Source: UBA2206 sp049303905 (GTDB taxonomy: Bacteria; Patescibacteriota; Minisyncoccia; Moranbacterales; UBA2206). Taken from it: a DNA stretch of 64,000 nucleotides. Position 1 is the stretch's first letter, and every line of letters begins with the position of its first letter. The position numbers and the translations under genes are program-made. The stretch is from positions 78,369 to 142,368 of the forward strand of contig JBAQNP010000020.1 in the NCBI GenBank assembly GCA_049303905.1, in the 5' to 3' direction. The notes under the pieces are model-generated. The model was not told the origin of the DNA. It searched no databases and saw only the letters and a list, made by a program, of their open reading frames with translations. Shown piece after piece: positions 48,700-57,281 of the stretch.

Positions 48700-48798
48700 T
48701 TTTCTCTTGCCTCCTTTGGTTTTATGATGGGTGAAAGGTACTATTTATTATATTAAAGGCTAGCACGATAAATGCTTTATGGCAATATAGCTCGACGA

Positions 48799-48826
48799 TT
48801 GACGGAAAATTTGAGAGTGGTAAGAT
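48799..48826 (+). promoter_or_regulatory. promoter before the coiled-coil gene
   Basis: TTGACG at 48799-48804 and TAAGAT at 48821-48826, 16 bases apart. The transcript would begin just before the tandem repeat at 48836. Confidence 0.5.
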
Positions 48827-48835
48827 ATAGAAGCG

Positions 48836-48888
48836 ATGCGAATCTACGAATGACATGCGAATCTACGAATGACATGCGAATCTACGAA
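48836..48888 (+). repeat. tandem repeat, 19-base unit
   Basis: ATGCGAATCTACGAATGAC is present twice in full (48836-48854, 48855-48873) and once as 15 bases (48874-48888). It contains the ACGAAT word of the intergenic repeats near the ribosomal operon. Confidence 0.85.
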
Positions 48889-48914
48889 TTTTAAAATTAT
48901 AAAAATTTAAAAAT

Positions 48915-49175
48915 ATGAGCGAAGAAAAAACATATAAATCAGGCGAGGTGATGTCAATGCTTGAACAAATAAACGGTGGCATTGAGGTTATCGGTGAACA
49001 ACATGGTGAAATAGTTAAAAATATCAAATCTATTAATGGCAGACTTGATAGTATGCAAAACGATATAACTGAAATAAAGCATAAACTTTCGGAAAAAGTT
49101 GATCGGGAAGAATTTAATAAATTGGAAAACAGAGTGGTGAAAATGGAAAAATTAATACTGGCTAAATCGGTTTAA
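48915..49175 (+). CDS. small coiled-coil protein
   Basis: An 86-residue protein with heptad patterning from about residue 20 to the end (IVKNIKSINGRLDSMQNDITEIKHKL, KLENRVVKMEKLIL). There is no signal or membrane segment. It lies 13 bases before the acidic exported protein, so the two may form one unit. The family is unknown. Confidence 0.65.
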   Translation: MSEEKTYKSGEVMSMLEQINGGIEVIGEQHGEIVKNIKSINGRLDSMQNDITEIKHKLSEKVDREEFNKLENRVVKMEKLILAKSV

Positions 49176-49188
49176 AAACAAAAATTAA

Positions 49189-49830
49189 ATGGATAAAAAG
49201 AATAAAATATTTTTCATAGTGCTGTTTCTCCTAATCTTTGGTTCAATTGGCGCGACATATCTACGCATAGTGGTTTTCAAAAACTATACCTTGGAAGCGC
49301 AGGCTGATTGCGATCCGGAAATTGAAAAATGTTTTGTTTGGGAATGTGATCCAAATTCAACCGAGGAAGGTGAAGCTTGCACTGGAGATGAGGAAGAAGA
49401 TATTTCATATTATCAATTAATCAGAAGAAAAGCCTACAATGTTCCACTGTGCAATCCGGATGAAGACGAAAACTTGCCTGCCGATGAGGCAGGATGCGTT
49501 CCAATGGAATGTGATCCGGAAACAGAAAAAGGTTGCGAAATAGTTTTCTGCGATGAAGAAACTAAGATTGAACAAGAAGTGGAATGTAGTGATCCGGTGG
49601 AATATTTGCTAAATAATCCAGCCGAAGAAGAAGAGGGAGAAGCCGAAGGAGAAATTGAAGAAGCTGAAGAGGAGGAAGTTGAAGGAGAGGCTGAAGGAGA
49701 AGAGGGGGAAGAAGTTTCACCCGAAGATGAGGCGGATGCATCTGCTAGTGAAGATGAAAAAAATACAATAGATGGAGAAGAAACCGAGAACAAAGATGAT
49801 GAAACTAAGTCGCAAGAAGCTATAAACTAA
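49189..49830 (+). CDS. Cys-rich exported protein with acidic tail
   Basis: A 213-residue protein. A membrane or signal segment lies at residues 8-25 (FFIVLFLLIFGSIGATYL). The outside part has about 12 cysteines, often in the spacing WECDP, MECDP and VFCDE, which suggests disulfide-linked repeats. The last 75 residues are Glu/Asp-rich low-complexity sequence. It could be a cell-surface or metal-binding protein. The stop is four bases before the Cys leader peptide of cysK. Confidence 0.65.
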   Translation: MDKKNKIFFIVLFLLIFGSIGATYLRIVVFKNYTLEAQADCDPEIEKCFVWECDPNSTEEGEACTGDEEEDISYYQLIRRKAYNVPLCNPDEDENLPADEAGCVPMECDPETEKGCEIVFCDEETKIEQEVECSDPVEYLLNNPAEEEEGEAEGEIEEAEEEEVEGEAEGEEGEEVSPEDEADASASEDEKNTIDGEETENKDDETKSQEAIN

Positions 49831-49834
49831 AAAA

Positions 49835-49915
49835 ATGAAACAGAAACGAAAAAAGTTAATGCAAATAACTTGCTGTTGTCTCGAAAAAATATGTTCGAGA
49901 AATTTTTGTTGTTAG
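49835..49915 (+). CDS. cys leader peptide
   Basis: A 26-codon frame with six Cys codons: three in a row at positions 13-15 (ITCCCLEK), one at 20 and two at 25-26 just before the stop. The first ATG is at 49835, with an alternative in-frame ATG at 49859. It lies in front of a terminator and cysK. Three of the hairpin strands described below lie inside or next to this frame. Confidence 0.7.
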   Translation: MKQKRKKLMQITCCCLEKICSRNFCC

Positions 49916-49974
49916 CTAAATAACTTTCAAATATAAACTAAGCAAAAATTCTCGAGCATGATCGAGATTTTTTT
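49879..49974 (+). terminator. cys attenuator hairpins
   Basis: Strand 1 CTCGAA (49880-49885) pairs with strand 2 TTCGAG (49894-49899). Strand 2 extended (TCGAGAAATTTTTG, 49895-49908) pairs with strand 3 CAAAAATTCTCGA (49943-49955) with one bulge. Strand 3 TCTCGA (49950-49955) pairs with strand 4 TCGAGA (49962-49967), followed by seven T. This is the textbook 1:2, 2:3, 3:4 set. Confidence 0.75.
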
Positions 49975-49992
49975 AATTTAAAATGATGATTA

Positions 49993-50134
49993 TTTCATGC
50001 ACTTAAATATATCGAACGCGCTTCGGCGTGAAAGTTTTTTGGAAAAGCAAAGCCTCGACAGTAAGGCAATCTAATCTATAAAAATAGATTACCAATCGCC
50101 TTCGTAAGCTCTCAATATATTTAAGTGTATGAAA
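49993..50134. repeat. long palindromic structure between the attenuator and cysK
   Basis: Arms 49993-50012 and 50115-50134 match at 19 of 20 positions. Inside are a CGC-ttcg-GCG hairpin near 50018, TAATCTA/TAGATTA near 50071-50089 and further short pairings. It ends 16 bases before the cysK ATG. It may be part of the cysK leader or an inserted palindrome like that at 37393. Confidence 0.6.
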
Positions 50135-50150
50135 TCTCATTAATAATTCT

Positions 50151-51041
50151 ATGATTTATAAAAACATTCTAGAGCAAATTGGAAATACGCCGATGGTAAG
50201 AATTAATAATTTCAATTTAAAAAAAGGCGTGGAAATTTTTGCCAAATTAGAAGGTGCTAACCCCGGAGGGAGTATCAAAGATCGGATCGCTCTGAAAATG
50301 ATTCAAGAAGCCAAAAAAAATGGTGAGCTCACAAAAAAGAAAACCATTATCGAACCAACCTCTGGCAACACCGGCATCGGCTTGGCTATGATTGGAACGG
50401 TCTTGGGTTATGCCGTAGAAATTGTGATGAGCTCAGCGGTTTCCATTGAAAGACGAAAAATGATTGAGGCATATGGTGCCAAGGTAATTTTGACTGATGG
50501 AAATTTAGGAACAGACGGCGCAATTTTGGTAGCGCGAGAACTGGTCAAAAAAAATCCAAAAAAATATTTTATGCCGGATCAATTTTCTAATAAGAATAAT
50601 AAGCTGGCGCATTATGAAGCGACCGCCCAGGAGATTTGGCGGGATATGGAGGGTAAGATAGATTATTTTGTTTCTTCCATTGGAACTTCCGGAACGATTA
50701 TGGGTGTGAGCGAATATTTGAAAAAGCTAAATCCAAAAATAAAAATAGTTTGTGCTTATCCAGAAAAAAATCATTATATTCAAGGACTCAAGAATATGGA
50801 AGAGGCGATTGTGCCCAAACTTTATGACAAAAACAAAATAGATGAATTCGTGACGATAGAAAGTGAGAAAGCTTTTGAAATGACAAGGCAACTAGCTAGG
50901 CGTGAAGGGCTTTTTGTGGGAATGTCTAGCGGAGCCACAATGCTTGCCACTCTTGAAATTGCCCAAAAAATAGACAAAGGCCGAATCGCGATTATCTTCC
51001 CCGATCGAGGCGAAAAATATCTCAGTACGGAATTATTTTGA
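50151..51041 (+). CDS. cysK: cysteine synthase
   Basis: CysK makes cysteine from O-acetylserine (or a related activated serine) and sulfide with PLP. The 296 residues are normal. The PLP lysine is in GANPGGSIKDRIALKMI (about residues 36-52), the substrate loop is EPTSGNTGIGLAMIG (about 69-83), and the phosphate loop is SSIGTSGTIMG near 180. The end contains FVGMSSGATMLA. It could use O-phosphoserine, which sequence alone cannot settle. The upstream Cys codons in a leader peptide suggest feedback control. Confidence 0.93.
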   Translation: MIYKNILEQIGNTPMVRINNFNLKKGVEIFAKLEGANPGGSIKDRIALKMIQEAKKNGELTKKKTIIEPTSGNTGIGLAMIGTVLGYAVEIVMSSAVSIERRKMIEAYGAKVILTDGNLGTDGAILVARELVKKNPKKYFMPDQFSNKNNKLAHYEATAQEIWRDMEGKIDYFVSSIGTSGTIMGVSEYLKKLNPKIKIVCAYPEKNHYIQGLKNMEEAIVPKLYDKNKIDEFVTIESEKAFEMTRQLARREGLFVGMSSGATMLATLEIAQKIDKGRIAIIFPDRGEKYLSTELF

Positions 51042-51065
51042 TTTTATGGCTAAATTAGGCAACTA

Positions 51066-51090
51066 AACGAAGTCCCGCCTTCGTTTTTTG
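51066..51090 (+). terminator. cysK terminator
   Basis: AACGAAG (51066-51072) pairs with CTTCGTT (51079-51085), followed by TTTT. Confidence 0.85.
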
Positions 51091-51120
51091 CTTTATTTAA
51101 GGCAAATATGTTTTGTGCCT

Positions 51121-51149
51121 TTGACAAAAAGGCTTTTTTGATATATAAT
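51121..51149 (+). promoter_or_regulatory. near-consensus promoter
   Basis: TTGACA at 51121-51126 and TATAAT at 51144-51149, both perfect boxes, 17 bases apart and eight bases before the next ATG. Confidence 0.9.
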
Positions 51150-51157
51150 AATAGGTT

Positions 51158-52249
51158 ATGAAAATAAATACGGGTGACAATAAAAAAGTTTTCTTTTTCT
51201 ACCTAGTTTTGGTAGATTTTATTATCGCAATGCAAATTGCGGCGGTTTCTTTTTTGCAGGTAAAATCAATTGATTTCTTTTTTTCTTTTGTCATTTCCTT
51301 TTTAGTTTTCTTGGCTTTCTCTGAAATTTTTGAAAGTAGCAGGAAGATAAAAAGTATCATGCGTCCAGGAATGATCTTTATGATCTTAGGAAGTTTGATT
51401 AATTTTTTTCTAAGTGACGCAAGTTTTTTTGCTCTAGGCAGAGTTATGTCTGGCTTAGGCGCCGGTATGGTAATGGCAAGTCAAATTGGAATGATTTGGC
51501 ATGATAATTCGGAAAGAATGAAAAACTTTTTTTTGTTTTTTCTGTTTTCTTTTATCTCTGGTTTGATTTTTAGTCCCGCGCTAGTTAGCTTTCTATCCGG
51601 CCCAGCGCTAGGAGAAATGAAAGTGGTTTTTGTTTTAGGCATAGCATTGCCCGGCTTGGTGATGGCAGGAAATATGAATGGAATTTTCACGATGGTTTCA
51701 AATACGGCGTCGGATGCAACGAAAGCTTTTTTTGATATAAGTGGAGATGATAATCTCGGTGCTGGTGCAAAAAAAATAGCCGTTACTACGGCAAGAAGAA
51801 TTGTCTATGTCTTTTTTGATTATTGGTTTTCTATCGCTTGTGCCGCACTAGTTGGTCTTTTGAATTTTTGGGGATTGTCATTTTGGAAAGTAGTTTTTAT
51901 CACTTGGGTTTTCGATTTTGCTATTGCTTTTGGTTTTATGACTATAAGTGAAAAAAGCGGGCAGGATATAACTTTAGGAGAATCATTTCGCCGAGCAGCT
52001 GAAGCTATAAAAGTGAACTCAAAAATAATGGGACATTTCGCTTTTGCATATTTGAATATTAAGGCGATAATTTGGGATGGCCCAGAACAGGTTGTGATTT
52101 TTTTCAAAAAAGAAATCGGCGGAACAAAAAAAATGACCCTGATTCTTGTTGGCTTAACTTTCATCCAAGGATTTTTTTGGGCTTGGATTTATAGTCTTGG
52201 ATATGAAAGCGTATCTGAGCTTATTGAAAGAATGTTGCAAATAAGCTAA
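51158..52249 (+). CDS. polytopic membrane protein, MFS-like
   Basis: A 363-residue protein with about eight or nine hydrophobic segments, the first two near residues 11-33 and 39-55. FFALGRVMSGLGAGMVMASQIG (about residues 87-108) resembles a major facilitator helix 4 region. The middle loop is charged, and the C-terminal part has fewer helices than a standard 12-helix carrier. It has a near-consensus promoter. It may be a divergent or reduced transporter; the substrate is unknown. Confidence 0.6.
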   Translation: MKINTGDNKKVFFFYLVLVDFIIAMQIAAVSFLQVKSIDFFFSFVISFLVFLAFSEIFESSRKIKSIMRPGMIFMILGSLINFFLSDASFFALGRVMSGLGAGMVMASQIGMIWHDNSERMKNFFLFFLFSFISGLIFSPALVSFLSGPALGEMKVVFVLGIALPGLVMAGNMNGIFTMVSNTASDATKAFFDISGDDNLGAGAKKIAVTTARRIVYVFFDYWFSIACAALVGLLNFWGLSFWKVVFITWVFDFAIAFGFMTISEKSGQDITLGESFRRAAEAIKVNSKIMGHFAFAYLNIKAIIWDGPEQVVIFFKKEIGGTKKMTLILVGLTFIQGFFWAWIYSLGYESVSELIERMLQIS

Positions 52250-52274
52250 AATAGTTTTAGAATAGCAATAGCGT

Positions 52275-53576
52275 ATGAATATATTATTTATCTCTAAGGA
52301 CTTATCCGGAGCTGATCTGGCTTATCGGTTGAAAAAGGAAGGGCATAGCGTCCGTCTTTTTATTGAAGATAAAACCCAAAATCATAACTTCGAGGGTTTG
52401 GTGGAAAAAACTAAGGACTGGAAAAATGATCTTGAATGGGTCGGCAAAAACGGACTAATTGTTTTTGATAGTTCTGGCTATGGAGATATTCAAGATAACC
52501 TAAGAAAAAAAGGTTATTTGGTAGTTGGCGGAAACAAGTTTGCTGATCGATTGGAACATGACAGGCAATATGGACAAAAAATAATTTCAGTATGCGGAAT
52601 GAAAATTATTCCGTCAATTAATTTTAATTGCGCTAAATCCGCCATTAAATTTGTGGAAGAAAATGAAGGTCCGTGGGTAGTCAAACAAAATGGCCATATC
52701 AATACTAGCTTCAACTATGTCGGACAACTCAAAAATGGCAAAGATGTTATTTCAGTTTTGAAAAATTATAACAGAAATAATAAGAAGGAATGTGTTTCAA
52801 TTGATTTGCAAAAGAAAATTGATGGAGTTGAGATTGGTGTAGCAAGGTATTTTAATGGCAAGGACTGGGTTGGACCGATTGAAATTAATTTGGAGCACAA
52901 GAGTCTTTTTAACGGTGATTTAGGACCGAAAACATACGAGATGGGAACTTTGCTTTGGTATGAAGAAAATGAAAAAAATAAACTTTTTCAAAAAACTTTA
53001 GCAAAAATGAAGCCATATTTGAAGAGTATAAAATTCAAAGGAGACATTGATATTAATTGTATCGTAACAAAAGATGAAATTTTTCCCTTAGAGATAACCC
53101 CACGTTTTGGCTGGCCGTCAACCCATCTTCATGAGGAAATTCATCTGTCTCCATGGGGAGAATTTTTAAAAGCAATCGCCGAAGGCAAGCCCTATGATTT
53201 GAAATACAAAAAAGGATATGGAATTGTGGTCTTGCTTTCTACGCCTCCTTTTCCATATGTAGTCAGAACAAAGAAATATTATCCGGAAGGAATGGATATT
53301 TTTTTCAAAAAAGAATTATCCAAAGAAGAAATAGAACGAATTCATTTGGAGGAAGTTTCTCTGAGAAAAAACACAAAAGATCAGCTTTATATTTCAAGCA
53401 AAACAGGTTTTGCGCTTCATGTTACGGGAATGGGAAAAACAGTAGTGGAAGCCAGAAAAAATACTTATGATCTTGTTCGAAATGTTGTCATTCCGAAAAT
53501 GTTTTATCGAACAGATATTGGATTGAAGTTTGTCGAAAGAGATCAGAAAAAACTTGAAGAATGGGGATTGATATAG
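52275..53576 (+). CDS. PurD-like ATP-grasp ligase
   Basis: A 433-residue protein similar to phosphoribosylamine-glycine ligase. The N-terminal domain MNILFISKDLSGADLAYRLKKEG is Rossmann-like. The ATP-grasp domain follows (EENEGPWVVKQNGHINTSFNYVG, KKIDGVEIGVARYFNGKDW). The metal residues are expected in DIDINCIVTKDEIFPLEITPRFGWPS. A substrate other than phosphoribosylamine is possible, since no purine operon is near. A remnant of a second copy of its 3' end lies at 57723. Confidence 0.7.
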   Translation: MNILFISKDLSGADLAYRLKKEGHSVRLFIEDKTQNHNFEGLVEKTKDWKNDLEWVGKNGLIVFDSSGYGDIQDNLRKKGYLVVGGNKFADRLEHDRQYGQKIISVCGMKIIPSINFNCAKSAIKFVEENEGPWVVKQNGHINTSFNYVGQLKNGKDVISVLKNYNRNNKKECVSIDLQKKIDGVEIGVARYFNGKDWVGPIEINLEHKSLFNGDLGPKTYEMGTLLWYEENEKNKLFQKTLAKMKPYLKSIKFKGDIDINCIVTKDEIFPLEITPRFGWPSTHLHEEIHLSPWGEFLKAIAEGKPYDLKYKKGYGIVVLLSTPPFPYVVRTKKYYPEGMDIFFKKELSKEEIERIHLEEVSLRKNTKDQLYISSKTGFALHVTGMGKTVVEARKNTYDLVRNVVIPKMFYRTDIGLKFVERDQKKLEEWGLI

Positions 53577-53638
53577 AAAATATAATAAGCTATGTTTGAC
53601 TAAAATTGGTGTTTATAACAATCTATAGCTGATTAAAA

Positions 53639-54547
53639 ATGGAAAAATTAATTCTTGATTTATTAAAAATAGAATCATACTCAGGCAATGAAAAGAAAGT
53701 TGCTGATTTTATTATTTCAAAATTAAAAGGATTTGAAATTGAATGCCAACTTGTAGCAAAAAATCGTTTCAATATAATTGCTAAAAAAGGGAATTCAAAA
53801 ATTTGGTTATTGGCTCATATGGATACTGTCAAGAGTTGGATCGAGCCTAGGATTGAAGGAAATAAGATTTATGGACGAGGAGCGGTTGATAACAAGGGCA
53901 ATATAGCTTCTGCTATTGAAGTTGGAAAACGACTTGAGAATATAAATCTATGTTTTACTGTTGGCGAGGAGTACGATTTCATTGGTGCAAAATCAGCTAG
54001 GAAAATTATTAAAAATGATCTGGTTGTGGTTATGGAGCCGACTAATTTTGAAATTTATTCTGGTCAAAGAGGAATGATTGAATTTGAGATTTCAACAAAA
54101 GGAAAACAAGGTCATAGTGCCTATGCTAATAGTAAAAATAATGCAATTCAAAAAATAGCAAATATTATAGTTAGTTTTGAAAGAAAAAAATGGACAGCTT
54201 TTAATGTTGGGAAAATTGAAGGTGGTATAGCGGCCAATATAGTTGCTCCAGTAGCGAATGCAATTATATCTGTGAGACCTGAAACGACAAGAGAATACAA
54301 TTCAATTCTTCGGGATATAAAAAATTTCAAAATATTAAACAATATTCCTCCTGTTGTAAATCAGAAAATAAAAGGGAAAATAAAAAAAGCATTTACCGAG
54401 ATGGCTTTCTTTGAAAATAGTATTGTTTTTGGAGCGGGAGATTTTAAACAGGCTCATAGTGACAAGGAATATATACTCAGAAAAGATCTCAAATTAGCCC
54501 CAGAAAAAATCATCAAGTTGCTTGAAAAAATTTCTAAAAATGCTTAG
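53639..54547 (+). CDS. M20-family metallopeptidase (ArgE/DapE/ACY1 type)
   Basis: A 302-residue enzyme. Metal ligands: IWLLAHMDTVKSW (His and Asp, about residues 56-68), YGRGAVDNKGNIA (Asp near 84), FTVGEEYDFIGAKS (Glu pair near 108) and VVMEPTNFEI. The C-terminal His is in DFKQAHSDKEY near 275. The dimerisation lid follows GMIEFEISTKGKQGHSAYA. Substrates of the family are N-acyl amino acids or dipeptides. It is shorter than typical members. Confidence 0.85.
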   Translation: MEKLILDLLKIESYSGNEKKVADFIISKLKGFEIECQLVAKNRFNIIAKKGNSKIWLLAHMDTVKSWIEPRIEGNKIYGRGAVDNKGNIASAIEVGKRLENINLCFTVGEEYDFIGAKSARKIIKNDLVVVMEPTNFEIYSGQRGMIEFEISTKGKQGHSAYANSKNNAIQKIANIIVSFERKKWTAFNVGKIEGGIAANIVAPVANAIISVRPETTREYNSILRDIKNFKILNNIPPVVNQKIKGKIKKAFTEMAFFENSIVFGAGDFKQAHSDKEYILRKDLKLAPEKIIKLLEKISKNA

Positions 54548-54644
54548 GAGTTTTATTTAAAGATAGTTGTGTCGTTGTTGACATTTATGGCAATTGTAGT
54601 AATATTAAATTTAGTAATTAAAATATAATTTAGTTAATTTGATA

Positions 54645-55934
54645 ATGTTTAAAAGTATGAAATCAATAAAAAATACAAAAATTGCTGTTATTGGTATGGG
54701 TTACGTTGGGTTGCCTTTGGCGATTGCCTTTGGAAAGAAAGTTGAAACTATTGGATTTGATATTAATAAAAAAAGAATACAAGAATTGAAAAATTACGAA
54801 GATAGGTCGAAAGAAATGAATAAAGATGAGATTAAAAACGCAAAGAAGCTTTGTTTCTCGGATAATATTTTAGATTTAAAACAATGCAATTTTTTTATCG
54901 TTGCAGTTCCTACTCCAGTTGATCAGTTTAAAATACCAGATTTTAGCCCCTTGATAAAAGCGAGTGCTTCCATAGCGAAAGTATTGAAAAATGGAGATGT
55001 TGTTGTCTATGAATCGACGGTGTATCCAGGAGCAACTGAAGAAATTTGTGTTCCTGTTTTAGAGAAAGAATCAAAGTTAGTTTATAATAAGGATTTTTTT
55101 GTTGGGTATAGTCCAGAAAGAATTAGTCCTGCGGATAATAATAACCTACAGGATATTGTAAAAGTTACTTCAGGATCTAATATAGAGATTGGTAAATATG
55201 TGGATAGTGTTTATAGGGAGATTATAACAGCGGGAACTTTTTTAGTTGAGGATATGCGAGTCGCAGAGGCTTGTAAGGTTATTGAAAATACGCAAAGAGA
55301 CATCAATATAGCATTTATGAATGAAATTTCTATTGCTATGGAAAAAATGGGAATAGAAACGCGAGATGTCTTGGCGGCCATGAAAACAAAATGGAATGCG
55401 CTCTCTTTTGTTCCTGGGCTTGTTGGTGGGCATTGCATTGGAGTTGATCCTTATTATTTAATTCATAAGGCTTATGAATTTGGATATAGTATGGAAGTTT
55501 CAAGAAATGCAAGAATCGTGAACGATGGAATGCCAAAATTTATTGCTGAAAAAGTGGCAATTAAAATATGCGAGAATAAAATAAATCCAGCAAAGACTAG
55601 AGTGCTTATAATGGGAGCTTCGTTTAAGGAAAATTGTGCAGATATTAGAAATGCCCGTCCATTTGATATTGCAAAAGAGCTAAAGAAATATGGAATGAAA
55701 GTTGATTTTTTTGATCCTATTGTTGATGCAGAAGAAGTTAAAAGGGTGGAAAAAGTTGTTCTTACTAAAAATCCAGCCCTTGGTTATTATGATGTTGTAA
55801 TTTTAGCGGTGGCGCATAAAAAATTTATAGATATGGGAGTTAAAAAAATTAGAAATTTTGGTAAAAAAGACAAAAACATTCTTTTCGATATCAAGGCGAT
55901 TTTCGGAAAAAATGATTCGGATTTAAGATTGTAA
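54645..55934 (+). CDS. nucleotide-sugar 6-dehydrogenase (WbpA/TviB type)
   Basis: A 429-residue enzyme that oxidises a UDP-N-acetylhexosamine to the uronic acid. NAD binding: KIAVIGMGYVGLPLAIAFGK near residue 11. The catalytic cysteine is in LVGGHCIGVDPYYL near 265, and the C-terminal UDP-binding domain contains VLIMGASFKENCADIRNARPF. The ATG at 54645 is chosen over the TTG at 54639. It suggests acidic sugars on the cell surface. Confidence 0.88.
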   Translation: MFKSMKSIKNTKIAVIGMGYVGLPLAIAFGKKVETIGFDINKKRIQELKNYEDRSKEMNKDEIKNAKKLCFSDNILDLKQCNFFIVAVPTPVDQFKIPDFSPLIKASASIAKVLKNGDVVVYESTVYPGATEEICVPVLEKESKLVYNKDFFVGYSPERISPADNNNLQDIVKVTSGSNIEIGKYVDSVYREIITAGTFLVEDMRVAEACKVIENTQRDINIAFMNEISIAMEKMGIETRDVLAAMKTKWNALSFVPGLVGGHCIGVDPYYLIHKAYEFGYSMEVSRNARIVNDGMPKFIAEKVAIKICENKINPAKTRVLIMGASFKENCADIRNARPFDIAKELKKYGMKVDFFDPIVDAEEVKRVEKVVLTKNPALGYYDVVILAVAHKKFIDMGVKKIRNFGKKDKNILFDIKAIFGKNDSDLRL

Positions 55935-55946
55935 TTTTTGTAATAT

Positions 55947-57182
55947 ATGATAAAATTTCCCATCATCATAAAGAAAGATATCGGATTGGATAATTATAAT
56001 AAATGGCAAAAATATTATAATAGAAAAGAAAATGATCATGAATGTTTTAAGGAGGAAGGACTCTGGAGAAGAAGTCAGTGCGTTATAAATAAAGAACATT
56101 CAGATTGGTTAAATCAGGATGATAAAAGAAGAAGAATTGTGCACTATGAGCATGAGTTTGGAGTTTCAAAAAAAGAAAAATTTTTTAATTTTATACTTAA
56201 AAAAACATACATTTGGATTAGTTTATGCTTGCCAGCCGAAGAAATAGATGAATACTATTTGAATATCATAAAGAAGCTTGAAAATAATAAGTTCTGGATA
56301 AGGAATTATACCAGAAAAGATCTCTATAGTTGCGGGGATCTTTTTTTATCGATTAAAAGAAAAAAGAATACAAAAGAAGATATAGAACAAAAAAGATTTT
56401 TTCCTGAAAATTATGAAATTTTGGAGATAAATTTTTATTCTAAAAATAATTATAAGGATGAAAAATTTATTTCAAAGCCATGGCTGGTCTTGAAAAATGG
56501 CGTAAGGAAAAAGGATGTTAGGGGTAATCCTTTTATTACAGATGATCCATCGATTATATTGAAATATCTTCCAGCTCAAATAGAGTTGGGTGGCGGAGCG
56601 TCAATTGAAGCGGGTATTTACCCCCTTCATTTTTTACATGAAATTTATAGTGTTTGTGATAGAGAAAAGAATTTTATTTTTAATTATAAAAAAGACAATA
56701 TCGTAAGAGAAATTATCACAAATCCGAGAAAATTGATTGATAAAATTAGTTTAATGCACAAAAAAATTATCAATACTAATCCTAATCGTTTTTACAAAAC
56801 ATTAAAATTTTTGTACGATAAAAATTTTATAGTTGGACCAATAATAACCAATAATTTTGATGGACTCATAAGACAAGTTGGTTTGAATGAATTGTATGTG
56901 AGGAAATATAGTGACAATATTTTTCCCAATGTAGATTTTCATAAGGACGCAAAAAGTTTGATTGTCGTTGGTTCTCATGCTGATAGAAGGCGTGTTCAAA
57001 AAACTGCTAGAGAAAAAGGACTTAAGGTTATATATGTTGATCCGGAGGGTTATTGGAATAAAAAAGGTTTTTTTGTTCCTTATCCACTGGAATCTCCACA
57101 GAATAACGATATAATAATAAAAAGTGAGGCAGGTGATGTTTTTTGCATATTGAAAAAGATTATAGGAAAATTAGTTTGTTAA
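55947..57182 (+). CDS. Sir2-like protein with novel N-terminal region
   Basis: A 411-residue protein. The C-terminal half has a Sir2-type pattern: AQIELGGGASIEAGIYPLHF (NAD loop, about residues 206-225), VGPIITNNFDGLIRQVG (TQNID-like, about 288-304), and SLIVVGSHADRRRVQKTAREKGLKVIYVDPEG (GTS/N-E region, about 328-359). A zinc CxxC set is not evident. The first 200 residues match nothing I know. It could be an NAD hydrolase or deacylase, possibly for defence. Confidence 0.55.
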   Translation: MIKFPIIIKKDIGLDNYNKWQKYYNRKENDHECFKEEGLWRRSQCVINKEHSDWLNQDDKRRRIVHYEHEFGVSKKEKFFNFILKKTYIWISLCLPAEEIDEYYLNIIKKLENNKFWIRNYTRKDLYSCGDLFLSIKRKKNTKEDIEQKRFFPENYEILEINFYSKNNYKDEKFISKPWLVLKNGVRKKDVRGNPFITDDPSIILKYLPAQIELGGGASIEAGIYPLHFLHEIYSVCDREKNFIFNYKKDNIVREIITNPRKLIDKISLMHKKIINTNPNRFYKTLKFLYDKNFIVGPIITNNFDGLIRQVGLNELYVRKYSDNIFPNVDFHKDAKSLIVVGSHADRRRVQKTAREKGLKVIYVDPEGYWNKKGFFVPYPLESPQNNDIIIKSEAGDVFCILKKIIGKLVC

Positions 57183-57211
57183 ACTAAAATAAAAAATTTA
57201 TATTGCTTAGA

Positions 57212-57238
57212 GCAACAAATTATGTTGCCCTTTTTTTG
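57212..57238 (+). terminator. terminator
   Basis: GCAACA (57212-57217) pairs with TGTTGC (57223-57228), followed by CC and seven T. Confidence 0.7.
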
Positions 57239-57254
57239 TGTTTTATGCTACAAT
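57225..57254 (+). promoter_or_regulatory. promoter overlapping the terminator
   Basis: TTGCCC at 57225-57230 and TACAAT at 57249-57254, 18 bases apart, before the ATG at 57282. Confidence 0.45.
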
Positions 57255-57281
57255 AAAATCACTAAAAGCTAAGATAAAAAT

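Noticed and set aside
48836..48888. CRISPR array
   Set aside because: The units are directly adjacent with no spacers and only 2.8 copies; no cas gene is present.
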